From: Gordonia pseudamarae
Lineage (GTDB): Bacteria; Actinomycetota; Actinomycetes; Mycobacteriales; Mycobacteriaceae
NCBI RefSeq assembly: GCF_025273675.1
Contig: NZ_CP045809.1
Location: forward strand, 2,604,001-2,668,000
DNA length: 64,000 nt
Reading direction: 5' to 3'
Below are positions 25,476 through 40,500 of this stretch, in pieces. The notes below the pieces were generated by a model that searched no databases, had not been told where the DNA came from, and saw nothing but the letters and a program-made list of their open reading frames with translations. The number at the start of each line of letters is the position of its first letter. Position 1 is the first letter of the stretch. Position numbers and translations under genes: made by a program.

Positions 25476-28307
25476 CTACCCGCTGTTGCGCAGCGCGGTG
25501 GCCAGACCGTTCATGGTGAGCTGGATGCCACGGCGGATACGGGGAGAATCCTCGCCGGCACGGAACTGGCGCAACAATTCGATCTGCAGGAGGTTGAGCG
25601 GCTCCAGGTACGGGAAACGATTGTAGACCGACCGTTTCAGGGCCGCGTTGTCGGCGAGCAGATCGTCGGTACCGGTGATCCTGAAGTACATGTCGATGGT
25701 GCGTTCGTGCTCATCGACGATCATCCCGAACACCTTCTCGCGCAACTGCTCATCGGGCACCAGCTGGGCGTACCGGTGCGCCAGTCCCATATCGGATTTG
25801 GCCATCACCTGCGCCATGTTCGACATCACCGAGGTGAAGAACGGCCACTCCTCGTAGTAGCGGCGCAGCGTGGCGAGCTTGGTGTCGTCACCGTCGATCC
25901 ACCGCTCGAACGCCGACCCGGTGCCGTACCAGCCGGGCAGCATCACCCGCGACTGCGACCAGCTCAGCACCCACGGGATGGCCCGCAGGTCCGAGATCGC
26001 CGTCGTCTGCTTGCGGGCCGACGGGCGTGATCCGATATTCAGTGCGCCGATCTCCGACAGCGGTGTGGAGGTGGTGAAGTACTCCACAAAACCCGGCGTG
26101 TCGTGCACCAGCGTGGAGTACGCCGACCGGGCCAGCGCGGCGATCTCGTCCATGTCGCGATATGCGGACTCCGAATCATCGCCCAGCCCTTCGATATCCA
26201 GCAACGACGACTCGATGGTGGCGGCCAGCAGCGTTTCCAGGTTGCGGGCCGCCTTGACCGGCTCGGAGTACTTGGCGGCGATCACCTCACCCTGCTCGGT
26301 GATCCGCAACGAACCCTGTACCGCGCCCGGCGGCTGCGCCAGGATCGCGTCATAGCTCGGTCCGCCGCCGCGACCGACGGTGCCGCCGCGGCCATGGAAC
26401 AGCCGCAGCCGGATACCGGCCTTCTTCGCCGCCTCGACCAGATCGAGCTCACCCCGGTACAGCGCCCAGTTGGCGGCCATGTAGCCGCCGTCCTTGTTGG
26501 AGTCGGAGTAGCCGAGCATGATCTCCTGAATCCCCTGCTGCGACTCCACCAGCTTGCGGTAGAACGGAACCTCCAGCGCCGCCAGGATCGTCGTCGCGCC
26601 CTGCTGCAGATCCTCGATCGTCTCGAACAGCGGCACCACCCGTACCGTCGAGCGCGGTGCCCCGTTGTTCGGGTCGAACAGTCCCGCCTCCTTGAGCAGG
26701 ATCATCGCCTCCAACATGTCGCTGACCGAGGTACACATGCTGATGATGTAGTTGGGCACCGCTTCGGGGCCGTACAGTTCAACGGCTTTCGCCGCGGCGC
26801 GCACGATGGCCAGTTCCTTGGCGGCCAATTCACTCAGCTCTGCGTCCGGACCGATCAGCGGCCGGCGCGAGGTGAGTTCGGCGGACAGCAGCGCTACCCG
26901 CTGATCCTCGTCGAGCGAGGCATAGGTGGGGTGCACTCCCGCCCAGGCGATCAGCTCAGCCACGACCTCCTCGTGCACGTCCGAGTTCTGCCGCATGTCG
27001 AGGCCGTACAGGTTGAATCCGAAACTCCGCACACCTTCCCGCAGAGTGCGCAGACGGTCGTCGGCGATGATCTCGTCGTTGTTGGCACGCAACGCGGCAT
27101 CCACGACATCGAGGTCGGCGAGCAACTCGTCGGCCGTCTCGTACGGCTGCGATCCGCCCACCAGATACAGATCCGAGGTACGCATCACGTCCTCGCCGAA
27201 CATCGCGGTCGCCTTGGCGGCCAACCGGGAACGAATGTGGCGCAACGATACCCGGAACGGCTCGTCCACTGCCGGATCATCCGGCTCCGACCCGGTCAGC
27301 GCGTACAGCGGCTCGTAGGGCACCGTGAGCCTGGTCGACAGGCTCAGTTCCTGCCCCAGCACCTCCAACTGCTCGAGATAGTGCCCGATCGCGGTGCGAG
27401 CGGCCATCGTGGTGGAGAACGCGACGACCTCGTCGGTGACGTACGGATTGCCATCGCGGTCACCACCGATCCACGATCCCATCCGGATCATCGGATCGTC
27501 GGCGATACCCGCATCCGGATACGCCTCACGCAGCGCCTCGCGCACCTGGGTGTTGATCTTGGGCACCACCTCGAAGAAGGCCGCATCGTAATAGCGCAGA
27601 CCGGTGCGGATCTCGTCCTCGATGCGGGGCCGCTCCAACCGGATCAGCGCCGTCTGCCACAGGGTCAGGATCTGCCGGCGAATACCCTCGACAACCGCCT
27701 TGCCCTCATCCGGTGTCAGATCCTGACGCAGATGGTCCCGCAACAGATCGGTGATGCGATGCTGAGCCTCGAACACCGACCGGCGGCGGGTCTCGGTGGG
27801 GTGGGCCGTGATCACCGGCACCACCAGCGCATCTGCCAGAGCCCGGGACACCGCCGCGTCATCGAGACCCGCGGCGGCGAGTTTGGCATAGGTGGCCGCC
27901 AGGCTGCTGGCCTGCGGCGGATCGCCCGCCCGGACATGGATGCGGCGACGGCGCTCGCGGTGAATGTCCTCGGCCAGATTGGACAGCAACGCGAAATGGC
28001 TGAACGCGCGGATGATCGGCATCGCCACGGCGATGTCGATGTCGGTGTAACGATCGGCGAGATTGTCGCGGTCGAGCTCGCCGCGGCGGATGCGGAAGGC
28101 GTCCTTGCGGGAACCTTCGACGAGATCGAAGATGTCGTCGCCGGAATGGGTGCGAACGACGTCACCCAGAATCGTGCCCAGGAGCCGGATGTCGTTGCGG
28201 AGCGGCTCGGTGAGCGCACGCCCCGCGTCGTCGACGTGGATGTGGTCGACGATCGAAATCGATGGCCGCCAGGTCGCTGCACCCCGTGAGGGACTCGAAT
28301 CGCTCAT
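25476..28307 (-). CDS. ppc: Phosphoenolpyruvate carboxylase
   Basis: 943-aa enzyme making oxaloacetate from PEP and bicarbonate. The catalytic His is in [13 protein letters not shown] near residue 175. [29 protein letters not shown] and [20 protein letters not shown] are further active-site motifs. The C-terminal ATALRNSG matches the conserved end (usually ...NTG). ATG 28307 is used. It lies 208 bp after secG and may have its own promoter. Together with the gap-pgk-tpiA cluster it places central carbon genes side by side, as in corynebacteria. Confidence 0.96.
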   Translation of the reverse strand: MSDSSPSRGAATWRPSISIVDHIHVDDAGRALTEPLRNDIRLLGTILGDVVRTHSGDDIFDLVEGSRKDAFRIRRGELDRDNLADRYTDIDIAVAMPIIRAFSHFALLSNLAEDIHRERRRRIHVRAGDPPQASSLAATYAKLAAAGLDDAAVSRALADALVVPVITAHPTETRRRSVFEAQHRITDLLRDHLRQDLTPDEGKAVVEGIRRQILTLWQTALIRLERPRIEDEIRTGLRYYDAAFFEVVPKINTQVREALREAYPDAGIADDPMIRMGSWIGGDRDGNPYVTDEVVAFSTTMAARTAIGHYLEQLEVLGQELSLSTRLTVPYEPLYALTGSEPDDPAVDEPFRVSLRHIRSRLAAKATAMFGEDVMRTSDLYLVGGSQPYETADELLADLDVVDAALRANNDEIIADDRLRTLREGVRSFGFNLYGLDMRQNSDVHEEVVAELIAWAGVHPTYASLDEDQRVALLSAELTSRRPLIGPDAELSELAAKELAIVRAAAKAVELYGPEAVPNYIISMCTSVSDMLEAMILLKEAGLFDPNNGAPRSTVRVVPLFETIEDLQQGATTILAALEVPFYRKLVESQQGIQEIMLGYSDSNKDGGYMAANWALYRGELDLVEAAKKAGIRLRLFHGRGGTVGRGGGPSYDAILAQPPGAVQGSLRITEQGEVIAAKYSEPVKAARNLETLLAATIESSLLDIEGLGDDSESAYRDMDEIAALARSAYSTLVHDTPGFVEYFTTSTPLSEIGALNIGSRPSARKQTTAISDLRAIPWVLSWSQSRVMLPGWYGTGSAFERWIDGDDTKLATLRRYYEEWPFFTSVMSNMAQVMAKSDMGLAHRYAQLVPDEQLREKVFGMIVDEHERTIDMYFRITGTDDLLADNAALKRSVYNRFPYLEPLNLLQIELLRQFRAGEDSPRIRRGIQLTMNGLATALRNSG

Positions 28308-28515
28308 GGCGACCAGTATTGCGCCAAATGGGATTCACGGCAGTGCGACCGGCGCAACTGACGGCGTCGATGGTCGACCGGGGGTCAGCGGTTCCGGGGC
28401 ATGAGGGGATGACGGTGTCGGCGTACGTGGTTTCGAGGCTCGTCGCCGGCGCTCCTCGCACCTCAACCGGCGACGCGGGTGGCTGCCCGCACCTCAACCG
28501 GCAACGGGGTGGGTG

Positions 28516-28749
28516 TCAGGAGAGCTTGATGTCGATGCCGATACCGATGATGAAGATGAACCAGATCAGGCCGACGAAGATGGTGAGGCGGTCGAGGTTG
28601 CGCTCGACGACGCTGGACCCGGACAGGCTGGACTGCACGCCACCACCGAACAGCGACGACAGACCGCCGCCCTTGCCACGGTGCAACAGCACCAGCACGA
28701 TCATCAGGATGCTGGTGATGATCAGTCCGATGTCGAGTGCGAGCTTCAC
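28516..28749 (-). CDS. secG: SecG, protein translocase subunit
   Basis: 77-aa membrane protein with two hydrophobic helices, LDIGLIITSILMIVLVLLH and LTIFVGLIWFIFIIGIGI. They are joined by the conserved glycine-rich loop GKGGGLSSLFGGG. It assists the SecYEG channel. Position after gap-pgk-tpiA is conserved in actinobacteria. A hairpin separates it from tpiA. Confidence 0.93.
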   Translation of the reverse strand: MKLALDIGLIITSILMIVLVLLHRGKGGGLSSLFGGGVQSSLSGSSVVERNLDRLTIFVGLIWFIFIIGIGIDIKLS

Positions 28750-28786
28750 GGGTGGTGGTGTCCTGTCGGTCTCGGGTGCATAAACA

Positions 28787-28824
28787 TGTGGCGGACCGGT
28801 CCCATGAAGAACCGATCCGCCACA
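28787..28824 (-). terminator. Hairpin between tpiA and secG
   Basis: 14-bp stem with one mismatch (28811-28824 with 28787-28800) around a 10-nt loop, in the 93-bp tpiA-secG gap. No strong T-run follows, so it may reduce rather than stop read-through into secG. Confidence 0.55.
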
Positions 28825-28842
28825 GTCTACGCTAACGCCGTG

Positions 28843-29631
<789 letters not shown>

Positions 29632-29634
29632 GTA

Positions 29635-30845
29635 TCAGCTCTCCAAAACCTTGAGGCCCGGCAGTTCCTTACCCTCCAAATATTCCAGCGACGCACCGCC
29701 GCCGGTGGAGATATGCGAGAAATCCGAGTCGGGCAGGCCCAGCGTGCGTACCGCTGCCGCCGAGTCACCGCCGCCGACGACGGTGAACGCACCACCGGCG
29801 GTGGTCGCGGCGATCGCCTCGGCCACACCACGGGTACCGGCGGCGAACTTCTCGAACTCGAACACACCCGACGGACCGTTCCAGAAGATCGTCTTGGCAC
29901 CCGAGAGCACCGCGGTGAACCGCTTGACCGATTCGGGTCCGATGTCGAGCCCCATCCAGCCGTCTGGAATCTCCTCGGCGGCGACCGTCTGCGACTGCGC
30001 GTCGGCGGCGAACGAGTCCGCAACCACCACGTCGACGGGTAGGTGGATGACGTCACCGAAGCGTTCGAGCAGATCCTTGCACACGCCGATCTGATCCTCC
30101 TGAAGCAGCGAGGTTCCCACCGAAAGGCCTTGCGCGGCAAGGAAAGTGAACGCCATACCGCCGCCGATGACCAGCGTGTCGACCTTGGGGGCCAGCGATT
30201 CGATGACACCGAGCTTGTCGGACACCTTCGATCCGCCGAGCACCACCGCGTACGGGCGCTCCACCTCGTCGGTCAGCTTGGCCAGCACCTCGACCTCGGC
30301 GGCCACCAGGTTGCCCGCGTAATGCGGCAGCAGCTTGGCGACGTCGTAGACCGAGGCCTGCTTGCGATGCACCACGCCGAAACCATCGGAGACGAACGCT
30401 CCGTCGTCGCCGACGAGTTCAACCAGGGCCTTGGCCAGCGACTCGCGCTCGGCCTCGTCCTTGGAGGTCTCACGCGGGTCGAAACGGATGTTCTCCAGCA
30501 GCAGCACGTCGCCGTCGGTGAGACCCTCGGCGCGGGCCAGTGCGTCCGAACCGACCACATCACCGGCGAGCTGCACGTTGCGGCCGAGTTCCTCGGACAG
30601 TCGTGCGGCCACCGGGGCCAGGGAGAACTTCGGATCGGGCTCACCCTTGGGCCGGCCGAGGTGCGCGGTGATGATCACCTTGGCACCGGCGTCGATCAGC
30701 GCGTTGAGGGTGGGCAGTGACGCCAGGATGCGGCCCGGGTCGGTGATCGTCGACCCGTCGAGCGGGACGTTGAAATCCGACCGGACGAGCACGCCGCGAC
30801 CCGAAACACCTTCTTCAAGAAGGTCTTTCAGAGTGGCTACGGGCA

Positions 30846-30846
<1 letters not shown>
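29635..30846 (-). CDS. pgk: Phosphoglycerate kinase
   Basis: 403 aa. [20 protein letters not shown] and RIL begin the substrate-binding domain. The nucleotide-binding part has [17 protein letters not shown] and [15 protein letters not shown] 30846 is chosen because [13 protein letters not shown] is the family start and it overlaps the gap stop by one base (TGATG). Upstream in-frame sequence belongs to gap. Confidence 0.96.
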
Positions 30847-31886
<1,040 letters not shown>

Positions 31887-32011
31887 TCATCGACGGGCCG
31901 TGCGGCCCGGGGGTATGCCCTCGGCGGCGGTGCGTGGATGCCACCGAGTGACGTTGCCGCATCTCAGCCTAGTAGGAGTCGGCCATCGGAGCAGCAGGTG
32001 GCACCGAAAAC

Positions 32012-32995
32012 TCACGCCTCGTCGAGCAGGTCGGCGGTGACCGCCGCCTCGGTGTCCGGAATACCTTCCGCCCGAGCCTTTTTGTCGGCCATCGACAGCA
32101 GGCGGCGAATCCGGCCCGCGACGGCGTCCTTGGTCATCGGTGGGTCGGCGAGCTGGCCGAGCTCCTCGAGCGAGGCCTGGCGATGGGTGACACGCAGTTG
32201 TCCGGCCGCCAGCAGGTGGTCGGGGATCTCGTCGCCGAGGATCTCCATGGCGCGTTCGACGCGGGCCGCGGCGGCCACCGCCGCACGGGCCGAACGCCGC
32301 AGGTTGGCGTCGTCGAAGTTGGCCAGGCGGTTGGCGGTGGCGCGCACCTCGCGGCGCATCCGCCGCTCCTCCCACACCAGCCGGGTGTCGTGGGCACCCA
32401 TCCGGGTGAGCAGCGCGCCGATGGCCTCACCGTCGCGGATCACCACCCGATCGGCCCCGCGCACCTCGCGTGCCTTGGCGGCGACGCCGAGCCTGCGCGC
32501 GGCGCCGACGAGGGCGAGCGCGGCCTCGGGGCCGGGGCAGCTGACCTCCAGCGCCGACGAACGGCCCGGTTCGGTGAGCGACCCGTGCGCCAGGAAGGCA
32601 CCGCGCCAGGCGGCCTCGGCGTCGGCGATGCTGCCGCCGACCACCTGTGCGGGCAAGCCGCGAACGGGTCGTCCGCGCATGTCGAGCAGGCCGGTCTGCC
32701 GGGCCAGACCCTCACCGTCCTTGGTGACCCGGACGATAAATCGCGAGCTCTTACGGATACCGCCGCTGCGCAGCACGTGCACCTCGGAGTTGTATCCGTA
32801 CAGGTCGTGAATCTCGCCGCGCAGCCTGCGCGCGACGTTGCCCACGTCGAGTTCGGCCTCGACCACGACACGACCGGCGACGATGTGCAGTCCACCGGCG
32901 AACCGCAGCAGCGCGGACACCTCCGCCTTCCGCGAGCTCACCGTTGCCACCGACAGACGACTCAGCTCGTCCTTGACCGCCGCTGTCATCGCCAC
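32012..32995 (-). CDS. whiA: WhiA, sporulation/cell-division regulator
   Basis: 327 aa, DNA-binding protein with an N-terminal LAGLIDADG-homing-endonuclease-like fold and a C-terminal helix-turn-helix. Recognisable are [47 protein letters not shown] and [23 protein letters not shown] 32995 is chosen because it gives the same length as the M. tuberculosis protein and has GGAGG 10 nt upstream. ATG 32989 and ATG 33016 are alternatives. In sporulating relatives WhiA activates ftsZ and division genes with WhiB. Here it probably helps cell division. Neighbours yvcK, rapZ and uvrC are conserved. Confidence 0.93.
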   Translation of the reverse strand: MAMTAAVKDELSRLSVATVSSRKAEVSALLRFAGGLHIVAGRVVVEAELDVGNVARRLRGEIHDLYGYNSEVHVLRSGGIRKSSRFIVRVTKDGEGLARQTGLLDMRGRPVRGLPAQVVGGSIADAEAAWRGAFLAHGSLTEPGRSSALEVSCPGPEAALALVGAARRLGVAAKAREVRGADRVVIRDGEAIGALLTRMGAHDTRLVWEERRMRREVRATANRLANFDDANLRRSARAAVAAAARVERAMEILGDEIPDHLLAAGQLRVTHRQASLEELGQLADPPMTKDAVAGRIRRLLSMADKKARAEGIPDTEAAVTADLLDEA

Positions 32996-33168
32996 CAGTA
33001 TCTGGCCTCCTGTCATAGACCCATACCCCCTGTTTGCCGTGCTGCGTCCGCGGGAGACGCCCCCGCATCGTCGCGGGCCGCACCGGCGGTGATCTGCATC
33101 ACCGGCAAGGCAGCCCGCGGAGGGCCATTATCCCAGAACCGTAACCACGCGTGCGGCATGCTCTGACA

Positions 33169-34182
33169 TCATGGCGAAGTTTTAGATAGCAAATTCCATG
33201 TGCCTTCATACAGGGAATCGATCAGTTGCGCCAATTTCTCCGGATCGTGCACATGCTTGCCCGGTACCGCGAGGTCACCCACATGCAGCGTCGCACCGAA
33301 CAGCGCGGCGGCCCGCTCAAGGTACTCGCGTTCGCGGCCGGCGGGCACCGACGCCGAATCGACCACCACATGATCGACACGGAAGGCATCGGCATGCGCA
33401 TGCAACACATGCAGGTGACGCTCCACCGAAAACCCCGGCGTCTCACCCGGTTCCGGCGCCAGATTGACCACCAGTACCTTGGCTGCCCGGCTGCGCCGCA
33501 ACGCCGCGAGCTGTTCGGGCACCAATACGTGCGGGATCACGCTGGAGAACCACGACCCGGGACCGAGCACCACCAGATCGGCCTCCGTGATCGCGGTGAG
33601 CGCCTGCTCGCACGACGGTGGACGCTCGGGCAGCAGCCGCACCCGGCGCACCTTGCCCGGCGTCGTCGCCACCGCCACCTGGCCACGGATGCACCTGCTG
33701 ATCCGCGGGTCACTCTCCAGTCCCGACACGTCGGCCTCGATGTCGAGCGGCACCAGCGACATCGGCAGGACCCGGCCGTCGACGTCGAATATCTCGCGCA
33801 ACTCGTCGAGCGCCGCGACCGGATCGCCCACCAGCTCCGACAGACCGGCCAACAGCAGGTTGCCCACCGGATGCCCGGCGAGCGCCCCCCTGCCCCGGAA
33901 CCGGTGCTGCAGGGCCTCGGCCCACAACACCCGCCGCGCACGGTCGCGGTCGTCGGCCAGATCCGCCACCGCTGCCGGTGCGGTCATCAACGCCGCCAGC
34001 GCCATCCGCAGGTCACCGGGCGGGATCACATCGAGTTCGGCCCGCATCCTGCCCGACGATCCGCCGTCGTCGGCGACGGTGACCACCGCCGTCACATCGC
34101 GGGTCAGATACCGCATCGCGGTCAGGGTCGCATACAGCCCGTGGCCCCCGCCCAGTGCCACGATCTTGCGTTCACCCATCAT
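33169..34182 (-). CDS. yvcK: YvcK/CofD-like protein (gluconeogenesis factor)
   Basis: 337 aa. The nucleotide-sugar-binding start KIVALGGGHGLYATLTAMRY and VVTVADDGGSSGRMRAEL define the family. VLGPGSWFSSVIPHVLVPE is also conserved. YvcK/CuvA proteins bind UDP-GlcNAc and link carbon source to peptidoglycan synthesis and cell shape. ATG 34182 overlaps the rapZ stop (ATGA). The stop precedes whiA by 152 bp with no gene between. Confidence 0.92.
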   Translation of the reverse strand: MMGERKIVALGGGHGLYATLTAMRYLTRDVTAVVTVADDGGSSGRMRAELDVIPPGDLRMALAALMTAPAAVADLADDRDRARRVLWAEALQHRFRGRGALAGHPVGNLLLAGLSELVGDPVAALDELREIFDVDGRVLPMSLVPLDIEADVSGLESDPRISRCIRGQVAVATTPGKVRRVRLLPERPPSCEQALTAITEADLVVLGPGSWFSSVIPHVLVPEQLAALRRSRAAKVLVVNLAPEPGETPGFSVERHLHVLHAHADAFRVDHVVVDSASVPAGREREYLERAAALFGATLHVGDLAVPGKHVHDPEKLAQLIDSLYEGTWNLLSKTSP

Positions 34183-35087
34183 TCGCGTCCCAGGTCCCGG
34201 TGCAGCACCCGGATGTCGTAGTGCGCGTCGCCGGCGGCGGCCACCGCCGCAAGCCTGCGCGCCAGTTCCTCGGTCATCGCCACGCTGCGGTGCTTGCCGC
34301 CCGTGCATCCGACACTGATCGTCATGTACCGCTTGCCCTCCCGCAGATAGCCGGGCGCCACCAGCGCCACCAGGTCCACATAGGTGGCCGCGAATGTCGC
34401 CGCCTCCGGCTGCCCCAGCACGTAGTCACGCACCGGTTCGTCCCGGCCGTTGTGCTCGCGCAGTTCGGGAACCCAGTACGGGTTGGGCAGAAAGCGCACG
34501 TCGGCCACCAGATCGGAGTCGATCGGCACCCCGTACTTGAAGCCGAACGACTGCACGGCGATGCTCAGCGTGTCGTCCCCGGCGTTCGGGTACAGCCCCT
34601 CCACCACCGAGCGCAGCTTGGCGACGCTCAGGGTGGAGGTATCCACCACCAGATCGGCCCCGTCCTGAATCGGCGCGAGCACCGCCCGCTCCCGCGCGAT
34701 GCCCTCGATCAGCGTCTCCCCGCCCTGCATGGGATGGCGCCTGCGCACCTGCTCGAAACGCCGGACCAGGATCTGATCGCTGGCGTCGAGAAACAACACC
34801 CGCGTGGCCACGCCCGCCTGCGCCAACTGATCGCGTACCTGCGCCAGCTCATCGTCGATGGCACTGTCGGTGGCGCGCACCACGATCGCCATCCGCGCGA
34901 TCGCGGGACTGTCGGTGTGCACGAAATCAACCAGCTTGGCAACCAGTGTCGGCGGCACATTGTCGGCCACGTACCAGCCGTCGTCCTCCAGGATGTTGGC
35001 CACGCTCGACCGGCCCGCACCCGACATGCCGGCCACGAACAACACGGTCAGATCGATCGACTCACCCAGCGCTCTGCCCTCACTCAT
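34179..35087 (-). CDS. rapZ: RapZ-like nucleotide-binding protein
   Basis: 302 aa P-loop protein. Walker A is [15 protein letters not shown], with Arg in place of the usual Lys, as in actinobacterial members. [34 protein letters not shown] and the C-terminal [19 protein letters not shown] follow. In E. coli RapZ guides GlmZ RNA to RNase E; the actinobacterial role is not known. ATG 35087 has GGAGGTG upstream and overlaps uvrC by 8 nt. Confidence 0.93.
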   Translation of the reverse strand: MSEGRALGESIDLTVLFVAGMSGAGRSSVANILEDDGWYVADNVPPTLVAKLVDFVHTDSPAIARMAIVVRATDSAIDDELAQVRDQLAQAGVATRVLFLDASDQILVRRFEQVRRRHPMQGGETLIEGIARERAVLAPIQDGADLVVDTSTLSVAKLRSVVEGLYPNAGDDTLSIAVQSFGFKYGVPIDSDLVADVRFLPNPYWVPELREHNGRDEPVRDYVLGQPEAATFAATYVDLVALVAPGYLREGKRYMTISVGCTGGKHRSVAMTEELARRLAAVAAAGDAHYDIRVLHRDLGRE

Positions 35088-37053
35088 CCACCACACCTCC
35101 TCCGGCGGCCCGGGCGAGATCCGCCTGCGGCCTGTGCCCGCGTTCATCGTGCCCGTTTCCGGCGGCCAGCGCGTCGCGAACCGCCGTCGCGGTGGCCACT
35201 CCGATGCCGGGTACCGCCGAAATCTCCTCGACCGAGGCCTCCCGCAGCTTGGCCACCGACCCGAAATGGCTCACCAGTGCGGTACGCCGCACCTGCCCCA
35301 GCCCCGGTATCGCGTCGAGTACCGACGCCGTCATCCGCTTGCTGCGTTTGCTGCGATGAAAGGTGATCGCGAACCGGTGCGCCTCGTCGCGCACCCGCTG
35401 CAGCAGGAACAGGGCCTCACTGCTGCGCGGCAGGATCACCGGATCGTCGTCGTCGGGCAGCCAGATCTCCTCCAGACGTTTGGCCAGCCCGACCACCGCC
35501 ACATCGGTGATGCCGAGTTCGTCGAAGACCGCGGCCGCCGCCTGCACCTGGGGCTGACCACCGTCGACCACGAACAGATTGGGCGGATAGGCGAACCGGC
35601 GCGCCTTGCCCGATTCGGGGTCGACCACCGGTTCCCGGTCGGCGCGGTGCCGCAGGAAGCGGCGCCTGGTGACCTCCGCGATCGACCCGACATCGTCCGA
35701 ATGACCTTCTCCGGCAGCTTCTTTGATCGAGTAGTGACGGTAGTCCGATTTGCGGGGCAATCCGTCTTCGAACACCACCAGTGAGGCCACCACATCGGTG
35801 CCCTGCACGTGCGAGATGTCGACGCACTCGATGCGCAGCGGCGCCTCGTCCAGCCCGAGGGCCTGTTGGATCTCTGTCAGTGCCGCCGACCGGGTGGTCA
35901 GATCACCGGCCCGCCTCAACTTGTGCTGGGCCAATGACTCGGAGGCATTGCGGGCCACCGTCTCCATCAGGGCGCGCTTGTCACCACGCTGGGGTACGCG
36001 CACCGCCACCCGGCTGCCGCGCAGATCGGTGAGCCAGTCGGTCACCTTGCCCACGTCGCCGGGTACCGCGGGCACCAGGACCTCACGCGGAATCGACTCG
36101 CCGGTCTCCATATCGGCCTGCCCGCCGTAGAACTGGGTCAGGAACTGCCCGATGACCTCGCCGTCGTCGTCGGAATCAAAACGCTCGACGACCCAGCCGC
36201 GCTGGCCCCGCACCCGTCCGCCGCGCACATGGAACACCTGCACCGACATCTCCAGGTCGTCGGAGTCGACGGCGATGACATCGGCGTCGGTGCCGTCGCC
36301 GAACACCACCGCCTGCTTTTCCATCGCCCGCCGCAGTGCGGTGGCGTCATCACGCAGCCTGGCAGCCTTCTCGAAATCCAATTCCTCAGCGGCCGAGGAC
36401 ATCTCGCGTTCGATCTGGTTGATCAGCTGGTCGGTGCGGCCGGCAAGGAAGTCGCAGAAGTCGTCGACGATGCGCCGATGCTCGCCGGCCGAAACCCGGC
36501 CCACGCACGGCGCCGAACACTTGTCGATATAGCCCAGCAGACACGGCCGGTCCATCTGACGGTGGCGTTTGAACACCCCGTTGGTGCAGGTGCGGGCGGG
36601 AAATACGCGCGTGAGCAGATCGACCGTCTCGCGGATGGCCCAGGCATGGGAGTACGGCCCGAAATACCGCACACCGCGTGTGCGGTGACCTCGATAGACC
36701 GCCAGCCGCGGGTACTCCTCGTTCAGCGTGACGGCCAGCACCGGATAGGTCTTGTCGTCGCGGTAGCGGACGTTGAACCGCGGGTCGAACTCCTTGATCC
36801 AGTTGTATTCGAGCTGCAGCGCCTCCACCTCGGTGCCGACGACCGTCCACTCCACCGACGCCGCCGAGGTGACCATCTGCCGGGTCCGCGGATGCAGCGA
36901 GGCTACATCGGCGAAGTAGGACGTCAGCCGGGACCGCAGATTCTTGGCCTTGCCCACGTAGATGACACGCCGGTGTGCGTCACGGAACTTGTACACACCC
37001 GGATCGGTCGGGATCGTCCCCGGTGCGGGGCGATAGGTAGACGGGTCAGCCAC
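35080..37053 (-). CDS. uvrC: UvrC, excinuclease ABC subunit C
   Basis: 657 aa nucleotide excision repair nuclease that makes both incisions around UvrB-bound damage. N-terminal GIY-YIG domain: [20 protein letters not shown]. Cys-rich [20 protein letters not shown] and KCSAPC region. UVR domain with [12 protein letters not shown]-terminal RNase H-like nuclease with [16 protein letters not shown] and [11 protein letters not shown] helix-hairpin-helix pair at the end reads [19 protein letters not shown] and [11 protein letters not shown]. First gene of the block uvrC-rapZ-yvcK-whiA. Confidence 0.96.
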   Translation of the reverse strand: MADPSTYRPAPGTIPTDPGVYKFRDAHRRVIYVGKAKNLRSRLTSYFADVASLHPRTRQMVTSAASVEWTVVGTEVEALQLEYNWIKEFDPRFNVRYRDDKTYPVLAVTLNEEYPRLAVYRGHRTRGVRYFGPYSHAWAIRETVDLLTRVFPARTCTNGVFKRHRQMDRPCLLGYIDKCSAPCVGRVSAGEHRRIVDDFCDFLAGRTDQLINQIEREMSSAAEELDFEKAARLRDDATALRRAMEKQAVVFGDGTDADVIAVDSDDLEMSVQVFHVRGGRVRGQRGWVVERFDSDDDGEVIGQFLTQFYGGQADMETGESIPREVLVPAVPGDVGKVTDWLTDLRGSRVAVRVPQRGDKRALMETVARNASESLAQHKLRRAGDLTTRSAALTEIQQALGLDEAPLRIECVDISHVQGTDVVASLVVFEDGLPRKSDYRHYSIKEAAGEGHSDDVGSIAEVTRRRFLRHRADREPVVDPESGKARRFAYPPNLFVVDGGQPQVQAAAAVFDELGITDVAVVGLAKRLEEIWLPDDDDPVILPRSSEALFLLQRVRDEAHRFAITFHRSKRSKRMTASVLDAIPGLGQVRRTALVSHFGSVAKLREASVEEISAVPGIGVATATAVRDALAAGNGHDERGHRPQADLARAAGGGVVDE

Positions 37054-37065
37054 CGCTCCAGGCTA

Positions 37066-37101
37066 GTACGTGATCCCATGGTCGTACGTGATCCCATGGT
37101 C
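37066..37101. repeat. 18-bp tandem duplication upstream of uvrC
   Basis: GTACGTGATCCCATGGTC is present twice without a gap (37066-37083 and 37084-37101), 12 bp before the uvrC start. It occupies the space where the uvrC promoter or leader should be. Confidence 0.9.
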
Positions 37102-37132
37102 GGGTCCCGGCCGGCCCCTCGATACCCGGCCT

Positions 37133-39437
<2,305 letters not shown>

Positions 39438-39466
39438 TTCGCTTCATTCTGCTCACTATGGAAGTT

Positions 39467-40069
39467 TTACTCGCCTCGGGTTGCCTGGCTGTGCAGGCGT
39501 TCCACATATTTGGCGATCACGTCGACCTCAAGGTTGACGGTGCGGCCCGGTTCGGCGATCCCCAGGTTTGTCTCGGCCAGTGTGGTGGGAATCAGCGAAA
39601 TCTCGAACCAGTCGTCGCCGACCGCCGAAACTGTCAGCGACACACCGTCAACCGTGATCGACCCCTTCTCTACAACATAGCGCGAGAGTGCCGCGGGCAG
39701 TGCGATGCGGATCACCGTCCAGTTGTCGGACGGACTGACCGAGACCACCTCACCGACGCCGTCGACATGTCCCTGCACGATGTGGCCACCGAATCGGCCG
39801 CCTGCGGCCATCGCCCGTTCGAGGTTGACTCGGCTGCCCGGTTCGAGTCCGCCCAACGAACTGCGGTGCAGGGTCTCGGCCATGACGTCGACGGTGAACC
39901 GGCCCTCGCCGTAGTCGACGACCGTCAGGCACACCCCGTTGACCGCGATCGAATCACCGTGTCCGGCGTCGGAAATGACCAGCGGCCCGGCGACGGTGAT
40001 CCGGGCCGAATCGCTGAGATCGTCACGGGCGACTATGGTGCCGAGTTCTTCGACGATGCCGGTAAACAA
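39467..40069 (-). CDS. ribE: Riboflavin synthase alpha chain, TTG start
   Basis: 200 aa made of two lumazine-binding repeats: FTGIVEELGTIV with NGVCLTVV in the first, and FGGHIVQGHVDGVGEV with VDGVSLTV in the second. It converts two lumazines into riboflavin. The family starts MFTGIVEE. Here the matching codon is TTG (40069), with GTGAGGAG 7 nt upstream, so TTG is taken as the start. The longer frame to 40114 has no ribosome site. First gene after the FMN riboswitch. Also called ribC in mycobacteria. Confidence 0.93.
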   Translation of the reverse strand: MFTGIVEELGTIVARDDLSDSARITVAGPLVISDAGHGDSIAVNGVCLTVVDYGEGRFTVDVMAETLHRSSLGGLEPGSRVNLERAMAAGGRFGGHIVQGHVDGVGEVVSVSPSDNWTVIRIALPAALSRYVVEKGSITVDGVSLTVSAVGDDWFEISLIPTTLAETNLGIAEPGRTVNLEVDVIAKYVERLHSQATRGE

Positions 40070-40121
40070 CTCCGCGCTCCTCACCTCACCCGGAGCGGAC
40101 GCAGACGGCACCATGTCGCCT

Positions 40122-40279
40122 GTTCTCTCGCATCCGGACTCTCACCGTCGGCTCCGGAATCACACCGGATCTGCTGACCTGCCCGCCCGGTACCCGGACG
40201 GGCAGCGCTCGCGGGCTTCGCCGGACCGTGTGGTCGCGCGCGTCACCGCCGGTGGGGAGTTTCACCCCGCCCCGAGAAC
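40122..40279 (-). promoter_or_regulatory. FMN riboswitch (RFN element)
   Basis: On the minus strand the hallmark pieces are in order: GGGGCGGGGTGAAACTCCCC, ACCGGCGGT, AGCCCGCGAGCG, CAGCAGATCCGGTG, GATTCCGGAGCCGACGGT and GAGAGTCCGGATGCGAGAGA. The element ends about 52 nt before the ribE TTG. Its position directly before the ribosome site and the absence of a terminator hairpin suggest control of translation by FMN. Confidence 0.95.
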
Positions 40280-40440
40280 TTCTGGCCACGACGCTAGCAC
40301 GTGGACTCATCAGCACGTCCTCTCCGAATCACCCAGCGGGAAACTCCGGCCCGGACACGCACCCGATACCCGCGTCGGGCCGACGCCACGGGGCTAATCT
40401 CGAGAGGTACGCGCAGTGCCCCGAGAATTCCGCCACATGC
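40280..40440. other. Upstream region of the riboflavin operon
   Basis: 161 bp between the riboswitch and the period-18 repeat. It should hold the riboflavin promoter reading leftward. I see no gene, and no -10 strong enough to name. Confidence 0.4.
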
Positions 40441-40494
40441 TGGACAACACCCCCGTCTTGTCCAATACCCCCGTCTTGGACAAGACCCCCTGTC
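40441..40494. repeat. Three 18-bp units with alternating palindromic arms
   Basis: Units 40441-40458, 40459-40476 and 40477-40494. Each has a 7-8 bp arm (TGGACAA, TTGTCCAA, TTGGACAAG) alternating in orientation, and a spacer ending ACCCCCGTC (third unit altered). Two exclusive hairpins can form: 40441-40447 with 40458-40464, or 40457-40465 with 40476-40484. Each has a 10-nt loop. Confidence 0.9.
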
Positions 40495-40500
40495 AAGGAG

